From positions 401,046 to 465,045 of the forward strand of contig WHVA01000027.1 in the NCBI GenBank assembly GCA_015179125.1: a stretch of DNA of 64,000 nucleotides. The letters are read 5' to 3'. Position numbers and translations under genes: made by a program. The notes below the pieces were generated by a model. It saw only the letters and a program-made list of their open reading frames with translations, did no database searches and was not told the origin of the DNA. This DNA is from Gautieria morchelliformis. Lineage: Eukaryota; Basidiomycota; Agaricomycetes; Gomphales; Gomphaceae. Shown here one piece after another: positions 11,134-19,592 of this stretch. Numbering within the stretch: position 1 is the stretch's first letter; every line of letters begins with the position of its first letter.

Positions 11134-11672
11134 TGTAGAGGACAGGAATTATGGCAGTAGGACTGGACTTGGTGCTCAAAAGAAGACTAGAAATCAATTC
11201 ACTCTCTCAGTGAATTTAGTTGTCACTATAAATATATTATACACTACCTAGAAATCAATTCACTACAGGATTTCTAGGTCAACAAATCGAAAGGAAACAA
11301 GACTAATTCACTTGCCTCTCTCAGTGAATTTAGTTGTCACTGAGAGAGGAGGGAAATGTGTCTCATGCGCATGTACTACTGGCCGGCGCTTTAGCGCCCG
11401 TGGTACCACCGTGTGCCATGCTAAGCGCCCGTAGAACGTACCACGGTGGTGAACAGCCGCAGCTCAAAAAGGAAATTTGTCCACAACCACCCACAAAGGG
11501 TCGGTTGGACAGAACATGAAAAGAAGTAGAAATACAGCTTCGAAAAATCAAAGGAAAATTCGACAAATCATAGAATGAATGTCAGTATGGTTTCAAGTCA
11601 AAATCAAAAGAAATATGAATGGTGGAATCTATTTGGCTTTATTTTGGTGCAGGAGCATAAATGCACCCAACA
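11134..11672 (-). mobile_element. 3' LTR of copia 1
   Basis: On the plus strand it runs from TGTAGAGGACAGG to GCACCCAACA; in element orientation it is TGTTGGGTGC to CTCTACA. It is about 539 bp long and lies next to a polypurine tract, read on the minus strand as TTGAGGGGGCG. The related copy at 50339-50829 is a solo LTR. An imperfect inverted repeat around GGTACCACCGTG / CACGGTGGT lies at about 11399-11455. Confidence 0.85.
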
Positions 11673-11685
11673 CGCCCCCTCAAGC

Positions 11686-13125
11686 CTAATATATTCCAAG
11701 CTTCTCGTTGAGGATCTTCACTCTAGGACTAGGAAGTCCTTTAGTGAGAATATCTGCCAACATTTGTTCGGTTGGCAAATAAACGAGCTTGGCTTCTTGA
11801 TTTTTGAATATATCTCGAAGGAAATATAATCTGATGTCGAAATGTTTGGTTCTCGTGTGTTGTTGAGTGTCATACGTGATTGCAATGGCTGATTGATTGT
11901 CTGAATAAACTTGGATGGGTCTGTTCAGCGGTTGGAATATTTCAGAGATAAAATGGCGCATCCAGAGAGCCTCTTTGCCTGCATGGGTCAGGGCGACGAA
12001 TTCGGCTTCAGTTGATGAGAGGGCTACTATCGATTGTTTCTGGCAACTCCATGAAACAGTGCCTCCATCAATCTGAAATAAGTATGCCGAATATGAGCGC
12101 CTATGACTCTGTGAACCCCAATCCGCATCTGAATACCCCATCAAGCCGTCTCGATTTCTTCCAAGTGTGAGTTTGTAATGCTTCGTGCCTTTCAAGTATT
12201 TGAAGACATGTTTGACTGCATTCCAATGTGTGCCACCTGGATTTTCGAGGAATTGCGAGAGCAATGACACCCCAAATGCAATGTCAGGTCGAGTGGCTAC
12301 AGCTGCCCACATCAGTGATCCTATGGCTTGCCTGTATGGAAACTTCGACATGGCTTTCTTGCCTCTCTCTGTAGAAGGACATTGGTCTTTAGATAATTTA
12401 ACGGCTGGATCAAGAGGCGTAGCATAAGTCTTCGCATCTTCGAGATTAAATTTTTTGATGATCTTCTCGATGTATGCGGGTTGTGAAATTGCAATGGTTT
12501 TCTTCTGCCAGTCTCTTTCGATTTTGAGGTTCAATAGCCAATGAATCTTGCCTAGATCTTTCATACTGAAGACCTGAGCAAGATCCCGTTTGACTTCGTC
12601 CAGGACTGACTGATTCTCAGCTGTGATGGTAAGGTCGTCCACAGCTGTTGCAATGATCACATGCCCCTTTCCGCCACGTCTATAAAATACAGCCCCATCT
12701 GTGGCTGACGTAGTGAATCCTAACTTGTGGAATTCACCACTTAGACGTTTGTACCATTCCCTTCCAGATTGTTTGAGGCCGTAAAGTGCTTTCTTCAAAA
12801 GTAGCACTTCGTCTTTGTCTCCAGACTCATATCCATACGGCTGCTTCATGTAAATAGGTTCAGGCAACGTAGCATTGAGGTATGCATAGTCCACGTCCAT
12901 TTGATGAATAGGCCAGTCATTCCTAGCAGCAATGGCGCATATGATCCGTAGGGAGGATAACCGAGCAACAGGTGAGTATGTCTCATCATAGTCGACTCCA
13001 AACTTCTGTGTGAAGCCTTGGGCGACCATTCTCGATTTAGGCATTATTGGTTTCCCTTCTGGATTACGCTTCCAAAGGTAGACCCATTTATTACCGACAA
13101 TATTGGCTCCAGGAGGTGGTTTGGC
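11686..13125 (-). CDS. Copia 1 reverse transcriptase-RNase H
   Basis: The frame opens after a TGA at 13126 and runs about 480 codons to the polypurine tract. It contains KWVYLWKRNPEGKP, RMVAQGFTQKFGVDY, MDVDYAYLNATLPEP, KKALYGLKQSGREWY, an RT active site read as IATAVDDLTI (VDD in place of the usual YVDD), then RNase H with YSDADWGSQ, SSTEAEFVALT, YSDNQSAIAI and KHFDIRLYFLRD, ending LPTEQMLADILTKGLP. It lacks internal stops, so it is among the least decayed genes here despite breaks upstream. Confidence 0.92.
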   Translation of the reverse strand, partial: AKPPPGANIVGNKWVYLWKRNPEGKPIMPKSRMVAQGFTQKFGVDYDETYSPVARLSSLRIICAIAARNDWPIHQMDVDYAYLNATLPEPIYMKQPYGYESGDKDEVLLLKKALYGLKQSGREWYKRLSGEFHKLGFTTSATDGAVFYRRGGKGHVIIATAVDDLTITAENQSVLDEVKRDLAQVFSMKDLGKIHWLLNLKIERDWQKKTIAISQPAYIEKIIKKFNLEDAKTYATPLDPAVKLSKDQCPSTERGKKAMSKFPYRQAIGSLMWAAVATRPDIAFGVSLLSQFLENPGGTHWNAVKHVFKYLKGTKHYKLTLGRNRDGLMGYSDADWGSQSHRRSYSAYLFQIDGGTVSWSCQKQSIVALSSTEAEFVALTHAGKEALWMRHFISEIFQPLNRPIQVYSDNQSAIAITYDTQQHTRTKHFDIRLYFLRDIFKNQEAKLVYLPTEQMLADILTKGLPSPRVKILNEKLGIY

Positions 13126-13817
13126 TCATTCCCACACTCCCTTGTCGATTATGGCCTTGTACTCTTTGTCCATTGATTTCTTCCACATAGGATGATTCAG
13201 AGCTTCGTCTGCATTTCTAGGTTCAATTTGACTCAAATCCGGTGCCTTGTTATTGTTTTGACCATCGGTTGGAAACGCACTGATGGCAAACTCATAACTA
13301 CTGATGCCATCAATCTCGGAGGATAATTCTTGGTCGAATAGATTGTCTTTATGGTCCTCAACATCCTCGTAAGTTAGCGTAGTCATATGTGTGCCAGCTT
13401 GTCTCTGAGTTTGAGATCTTGTTACGGGACCTGTTGGGGCCGGCTGCACTTGTTGTTGATGAATCCTTTCGCTTCTCCTTATCGGTTCAGCTTCTCTAGG
13501 TCTGTCATCAACTCCTTGAATAGGTTGCAGCTCTTCAAGATATTCCTCTGGTGCACTTTCATCAATTTCTTCGATCTTTGCCTCTTCACTGACTAAGTGA
13601 CCAGGCACAGGCGCTGATGCCAGAATGGCCTTCTTCTCCTCTCTAGACGTAGGTAGCTTGGATTCCTCAATAGAAATGATTGGGACCTTTCCCTTCTTCA
13701 TCTCTGAATCAAACACAATGTTCCGCTCGACAGAAACTTTGTGCGAGTCAGGCCAATAAACATAATGACCATGACTCTGCGCAGAAATTCCTATCCACCG
13801 AGCTCTTTTGGCACGAG
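13126..13817 (-). pseudogene. Copia 1 integrase C-terminus and linker
   Basis: Directly left of the solo LTR the copia frame resumes with RAKRARWIGISAQ and VYWPDSHKVSVERNI, the usual end of copia integrase. A long acidic, Pro-rich linker follows, with QIEPRNADEALNHP and WKKSMDKEYKAI, the standard lead-in to RT. TGA at 13126 ends the frame after GVWE, where copia proteins normally continue into RT. Removing the solo LTR and one 5-bp duplication restores one continuous frame across the break, which supports the boundaries given for that insertion. Confidence 0.8.
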
Positions 13818-15093
13818 TGTCAAGATTGGTTTTTAGGCATTAATATCGTGTATTAGTGAACACAGCGAATGCCCGAATAACTTGTGCGAAGAGATATGCC
13901 ATTCGGCGAATAAGTGAACCAATAAATGTTCACGAAACGAAGGGGTTGCCCGAACGGGGCTCGCCCTGTCTACAGTCGTAGCGAAACAGCTCGCAACGCT
14001 TGACGACACAACGTGCAAGATATTGCGGAAGGGCTGTCTAAGTTTCGACAGTCCCTTCGCTGGCGAAGGTGCTCCTTAGGAGCCCTTCGCTAACAGCACA
14101 GAAGGTAGTTCGAAGGCTAGGGTAATGGAGATGAAGTATGAGAACTCACCAGTGGTGCCTAAGTCCTTAGCTGGTCGAAGATAGGAATCTTCAAGGAGAG
14201 ACTCAAGGCGATGATCACAGCAAGGTCAAGTTTGCACAAGATGGACGACGTATGATAATTGAACTGGGGAATATACATGCGAATGTAAACTACTTATATC
14301 AAATGCTCGTACGGTATCAGCGAATAGGAAAGAGGCTGTCACAAGTCAGGGTTGGATAGGGGCGCGCAGTCATGATACAGCATAGATGAAATAAACATAC
14401 AATAGAATGCGAGGAGAGGGGGAACATGAAACGACGGAGAGTAAAGGTGGCGAAGGCATTTATGACAAAACCATGTCTTGGGACCCGCATACATGCTACC
14501 CTGCACGGACTCTTGGTCTACTGGGTCGATTCCGCACGACCTATGGAAGAGGTGCCCTGCGAACACATTTTGACCATACAAACGCCCAATGGGGTTGGAT
14601 TAAGAAGACGATGGGGTTAATGATGAACCATCATGCCGGGTAAATGGCATTGATCATATTTGATGGTGTACCTGCTGGCGAATGATGGGAGCAGCGACTA
14701 GCCATTCGGCGAAATGCAATGAAGGGCGAACAGAGGTGGCCTAGTGGAGGGAAGGTCGAGGTAGAGGGCGAAGCCGAGCGAATACCGAGGAGGAGTAGCG
14801 AAAGGGAAAATGGGGATACCAAGGTGTAGGACATACACTGGTCACGGAAATCCAACTTATCAGAACACCATCAGAGGAGGGTCGAACAGCGGAGGTAGTA
14901 GACCCAGTGATGACTTGTCAAGTCGGTCCAAAACTGTTGGTCGTGCGTTTTAATGGCGTGGCGGTAGTAGCGGGCGCGAATCAGCGAATATAGGTTGCCG
15001 AACATGACCATAGCGATCGGAACAAACACGGAGATGGGGTGAGAAAGGTCAAGACAGATCACCTGAGTCATGAGGAATAAATGCGTCATGACA
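13818..15093. mobile_element. Solo LTR (1.28 kb family) in copia 1 integrase
   Basis: It begins TGTCAAGATTGG and ends GTCATGACA, with TG...CA termini. It is flanked by ACGAG on the left (13813-13817) and ACAAG on the right (15094-15098), a 4/5 match that suggests a slightly diverged 5-bp target duplication. A second copy of the same family, inverted, lies at 42029-43029 with a perfect duplication, and an end fragment at 45598-45829. No gag or pol of this family was found, so its class (copia or gypsy) is unknown. Confidence 0.78.
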
Positions 15094-15483
15094 ACAAGCT
15101 GCCAATTTATCTCCCTGAGTGACTTTAACGTAGACTTCAGTTCCCCACGTGTGAATGTCTTTGAGATTCGGCTTCTCATGGTGAATCATTTCGTAAGGCG
15201 TTTTATCCGGCAGAGCTCTTGTATGCGTCCTATTCCTAAGATAATTGGCATGCTGTATCGCATAGCCCCATAATGTCTTAGGAAGACCTGATTCGAATAG
15301 CATGGCACGAGTTCTCTCAGTGAGAGTTCGGTTCAGACGTTCGGCAACACCATTAGACTCTGGTGTGTCGTGTACCGTCAACTGATGCTTCGTGCCTTGT
15401 TTGGCTAGATGCTGTTCGAATTCAGAGCTCGTATACTCGCCCCCTCGGTCAGAAACAAGTGCTTTGATGTGCACATTTCTCTG
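15049..15483 (-). pseudogene. Copia 1 integrase core, second half
   Basis: After a TGA at 15484 the same frame continues with ALVSDRGGEYTSSEF (second catalytic Asp), DTPESNGVAERLNRT (catalytic Glu) and LWGYAIQHANYLRNR. The copia part ends at about 15099 at the solo LTR; the bases down to 15049 are LTR sequence read by chance in the same frame. The TGA sits where Arg (CGA) gives a plausible MLRQRNV. It is a direct continuation of the gag-protease-integrase frame to the right. Confidence 0.85.
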
Positions 15484-17218
15484 TCAAAGCATTAGAGCCT
15501 CGTAGAGTTTGTACTTTGAGAATGCTTCTGATTTGTTCGCCATGAGATAGATCACCGATTCTCTTGAGTAGTCATTGATAAAGGAGACATAATATGACTT
15601 TTTATCGATCGTGAGGTGTCTTGCAGGTCCCCAGACATCAGAATAAATTCTGTCACCGAATTTTGATGTACGGTCTCTGGGTTCTCGAGGAAGAGGTTTG
15701 CGTGCAATCTTGGCTTGAATGCATGCATCACAGACAATCTTATCGCCTGTGGAGCTCAGTTCAATGCCCAATATCATGCCACGGTTAAGTAAATGTTGTA
15801 GGGACTTCTGTGAGATGTGCCCCATTTTTTGATGAATTTCCATGGCAGACAAACACATATGGGCTTGAGCACTTGGTGACTGGAGGTCTAGTCGATATAA
15901 GCCATTGACCTTCGGTGCTTGCATCAATACCTTTCCAGCAGTGTTAGATATTGTGCATTTCTGGCCACCGAGTCGAATATCATAGCCAGCATCATCGCAC
16001 TGACCGATTGAGATGAGGGTAGCAGCAATTTTTGGTGCATAGTATGTGTCTTGCAACATGACTTCTACTGTTTTATCTCCAACCTTATTGGATAATACGA
16101 GCAGTCCAGAGCCGAAGGAATCAAAAGTGCCTTTGTTGGCTGCTCGAATAGTCATCGGCTGTGAGAATTGGCAGTAGTTCCTCAATAAATGTTTATGTTT
16201 ATGAGGAGTCATATGCGATGTCGTTCCAGTGTCGAGTATAACTACAACTCCTGAGGATGTGCTCGAATTAAAATTAGAGCACTCGTCGAAATTGGTGAAG
16301 GCAAGATGCCCATCACCACTTTCCTCAGAAGAGGTCTCTTCTTTGGCAACATTCGCTTTTGCTTTACCCTTCTTCTTCTTTTTGCCTTTGGCTTTTGTCT
16401 TCTGACGTGGTCCTTGACCTTCTTTGCCACCTCCTTTAGCCCAGCAATTTTCGATAGAGTGTCCAGGCTTTTTGCAGTTGGTGCATACATGCGCCTTCTG
16501 CCCCTTCTGGTCCTTCTTAGTAGATGAACCAATAAACACCTGCTCTTCTTGCGGGAGTGTTTTCTTCCTGTCATACTGAGCCTTTAGTACCCTAATAATA
16601 TTATCAGGCATTAATGACATCCCGCATTCTTCAAGTGAAGTGGTGAGGGCATTCATGACTGCCTCATAGGATGGTGGAAGTGACGCAAGGATAATGTCCA
16701 TGAATTCTTCTTCAGAAACTCTGGCCCCCATCTCATTAAGACGAGCATATAGGTCTTGGGCCTTGTCCAAGTGGTCTCTCAAGTCTCCATCCTCAGGACA
16801 TCTCATACTGCGGAGTTGTCTCTGCAGGCTGGTGAGGACCATCTTGGGCTTTTTGGTCATTTCATTGACCAGTGCATCCCAAGTCTCTTTTGCTGTCTTT
16901 TGCTTCTGTAGCATCAGAGCTAATGACTCTGACACTGAGACGATGATTTGGGTCTTGGCTTGTCCTTCTCTAGCAAGATATCTCTCCAGCTTCTCCTCAG
17001 CCTTATCCATCTGAGTTTCCTCAGCTTCTGTAAGAATATGGCCTGGGGGCATGACTGGAGGATCAGGAGGTCGAGTGACTCTCCCTTCTACATGCTTGAG
17101 TAGATTTTTGGACTCGAAATAGCTGATGAGAGTGGCTCACCACAACGGCCAATTACTTCCATCAGTAGCAAGCTTCTCAACACCCAAAAGCTTCTGTGAA
17201 GTGTCTCCGGGGCCCATA
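15484..17218 (-). pseudogene. Copia 1 gag, protease and integrase N-terminus
   Basis: The natural start seems to be the ATG that lies inside the primer site (17218-17216), giving MGPGDTSQKLLGV. A TGA at 17137-17139 (after NWPLW) breaks the N-terminus; the next ATG at 17052 leaves 522 codons. Gag ends with the knuckle CTNCKKPGHSIENC and a Lys-rich tail. Protease: VVILDTGTTSHM. Integrase begins with the zinc-binding HQKMGHIS and CDACIQAK, followed by YSDVWGPA (first catalytic Asp) and FINDYSRESVIYLM. It ends at TGA 15484, with the integrase continuing in the same frame beyond. Confidence 0.9.
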
Positions 17219-17222
17219 ACCC

Positions 17223-17239
17223 TGTAGAGGACAGGAATT
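17223..17239 (-). mobile_element. 17-bp remnant of the copia 1 5' LTR at a junction
   Basis: TGTAGAGGACAGGAATT equals the first 17 plus-strand bases of the LTR at 11134. From about 17238 the sequence is gypsy gag, matching 8032 onward. The copia LTR reads GGAATTA here and the gypsy reads GGATTCA, so the join sits in a short AATT/ATTC microhomology. It looks like a rearrangement breakpoint and not an element boundary. Confidence 0.75.
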
Positions 17240-18091
17240 CACTGGGCATTGTCCTTTTTCAAGTCGGACCGCGCAGCCCGTTTTGCAAACAAGGTGATCT
17301 GACATGAAGCAAAGGGCAAGGGGAACTACTTCCGGGACTGGGACACCTTCGAGAAAACATTTTCCGACCAGTTCTGCCCAAAAAACGAGCAGCTCACAGC
17401 CCTTACAAAGCTCGAGGGGACGAGCTGGTACCAGGCCAAAGATCCGGTCGATGACTACATCGATCGCTTCCAGGAGCTCATCGACCTTGCGGAATATGAC
17501 GACGACAAGACGATCGTCATCAAATTCCGACGAGGACTTGATCCGACGCTCCAGAACCAAGTTGCGCTGCTTGGGGATGGAGCTCCGGATTTTGATGACC
17601 CGGAAGGGTGGTACCAAGCCGCGCAGAAGGTTTCTCGGAACAGGGACGCAAATGAGGCCTTCGTAGAGACGAGTCGGAACACGACACGCAGTTCCGCTCG
17701 TCCTACTCCACCTGTGCCAAAACCCGGAAGCGCATTCATTCCCACACGGAAATTATTTCCGATGCTTGCTCCGCCTGCTCCTATTAGGAACCATAGCCCT
17801 CCTCCCTCGAAGAGTGGCCCTGCCCCGATGGATGTTGACCGCATGCGCGGAAAAGGCCACGGAACTATCACCTGCTTCCGCTGCCGACAACCAGGCCACT
17901 ATGCTCGCGAGTGCCCCCAAGCCTTTGATATCCGGCTTATGACCACAGAGGAGAAACTCGAGATCCTTCCAGAGTTCCTCGCACTTGCAGACATAAACGG
18001 AGTGCCCACTGCGGAAGAACTTTCCGAAAATGCGGAACATGGTCTACCGGAAGCGGAAGATGCGTCGGATTTTGTGACACGCAGCGGGTGA
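17240..18091 (+). pseudogene. Gypsy gag fragment (copy B)
   Basis: It starts inside the capsid region at HWALSFFKSD. The same TGA as in copy A interrupts it at 17300. It then reads on through DWDTFEKTFSDQFCP and GLDPTLQNQVALLG to the knuckle CFRCRQPGHYAREC near 17877-17915, ending at 18091. Unlike copy A it has GAG instead of TAG at the position equivalent to 8268. Several further differences from A are CG here against TG or CA in A, so B is the less decayed copy. Confidence 0.85.
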
Positions 18092-19589
18092 GATGTGTGC
18101 CCCTGCTGCCTGTACATAACCGGTTTGCCTGTCTTGAAGTAGAGAATGAAAAGCCCCCACTCCCCTCACTTCGTACAGACCCACCGGATAAAGTCACACA
18201 AAAACCAAATCTGACACCCCGTCCATCCCGCATCCGCCCTTGGGAGAGACGCCTTCCGAAGCGCTATGTTGTTGCTGCCACCCCTGGCCCCAAGTCACTA
18301 GTCATTAAGGTAGAGATCCAGACGACCGATATGGCGGAAGTCAAATCCGGACCCGCCCTTGTCGATTGCGGGGCCACTGGTCAGTTTATGGACCGGGACT
18401 ATGTGGAACGGAATCGACTGACCACGCGGAAGTTGCAACGTGCAATCCCGGTGTTCAATGTGGATGGAAGCCCCAATGAGGCAGGGTCCATCACGGAGAT
18501 AGTGGACACAATTCTCCGCTACGATGGACACTCGGAACGCACTTCCTTCGCTGTCACCAGCCTGGGGAAGCAAGACATCATCCTCGGGTTTACCTGGCTT
18601 CAAGAGCACAACCCGGAGATCAATTGGCAGACTCGGAAGGTACTGATGAGTCGGTGTCCAGCCAAGTGTCACATGTGCCGGTCGGAAGTGTGGAAGGAGC
18701 GCCAGGAGCAGCGGAAGACCGAACGGCTCATACAGACATGTCCTTCTGGCCCCATCCACTGCTTGCAGAAGAAGACTCGGAAGTGGAATTTGACCCGGAT
18801 CCCACTTCCAATTCCGATTCCGATTCCGACTCCGACGTCATCCGACTCAGCCCGGAAGACACCCTGGCGGAAGGGGAGCGTTTGCTGTACGTAAACCTTC
18901 CGCCGGAAGCGGAACACATCCGTGCCACCGGAAATATTTTGCAACGCCTTGCTGAAGCCTCCAAGAGGCATGATAGAGTGGAGGCGGAAATTCCGGAGTA
19001 CCTGCGGGAGTTTGAGGACGTCTTTTCCAAGGAGTCATTTGATGCCCTGCCTCCACGGAAGCTGTGGGACCATGCCATCGAGTTGGAGCCCGCGGGGCGG
19101 AAGGAGGTGCGGGTGCGCGGGTCCTCGTCGTTGAGCTCGTCTGGGTAGTAGGCGATGTCGAGACTTGTGCAGGATTACCGTTCCTTGAATGCGATCACGA
19201 TCAAGAACCGGTACCCCATTCCACTCATTTCCGAACTGATCACACAACTCCGCGGGGCGAGGTACTTCACTAAGGTGGATGTCCGCTGGGGCTTCAATAA
19301 TGTCTGGATCCGGGAGGGAGATGAGTGGAAGGCCGCATTCCGCACCAACCGAGGACTCTTTGAGCCACAGGTCATGTTCTTCGGCCTCACCAACAGTCCT
19401 GCCACATTCCAGACGATGATGAACGACATTTTCCGTGACATGATAGCAGAAGGGGTTGTCTGTGTCTACCTCGATGACATCCTCATCTTCACAAAAACAA
19501 TGTCCGAACATCGGGAAGTCATGCGGAGAGTGCTGGAACAGCTCCGGGAGTACAACCTGTGTCTCAAGCCGGAAAAGTGCGAATTTTAG
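18088..19589 (+). pseudogene. Gypsy protease and reverse transcriptase (copy B)
   Basis: The protease frame (18088-18894) has ALVDCGATGQFMDRDYV and is not stopped here, because CGA at 18415 replaces the TGA of copy A. RT continues in a -1 frame (18624-19589), with FEDVFSKESFDALPP, the same aberrant Ser-rich linker and two TAG codons (19146, 19149), then LVQDYRSLN, YFTKVDVRWGFNNV and VYLDDILIF. A TAG at 19587 follows KCEF. The frame offsets and TAG codons are identical in copy A, so they predate the split of the two copies. Confidence 0.88.
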
Positions 19590-19592
19590 TGG

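Larger units (their letters stand above)
11134..17239 (-). mobile_element. Ty1/copia element 1, minus strand, inserted in gypsy A
   Basis: Read right to left: LTR remnant (17239-17223), primer site, gag-protease-integrase (17218-15484), rest of integrase, RT-RNase H (to 11686), polypurine tract (complement of 11673-11683) and complete LTR (11672-11134). The primer site GGTTATGGGCCCC starts at 17221 and matches the half-tRNA-iMet site known from Drosophila copia. The 5' LTR keeps only its last 17 bp before gypsy B sequence starts. A solo LTR of another family interrupts the integrase (13818-15093). Confidence 0.9.

Noticed and set aside
12185-12427. Plus-strand frame opposite copia 1 RT
   Set aside because: It is a shadow of the RT-RNase H gene on the minus strand.
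14339-15179. Short frames inside the solo LTR in copia 1
   Set aside because: They lie inside a non-coding LTR, differ between copies and have no motifs.
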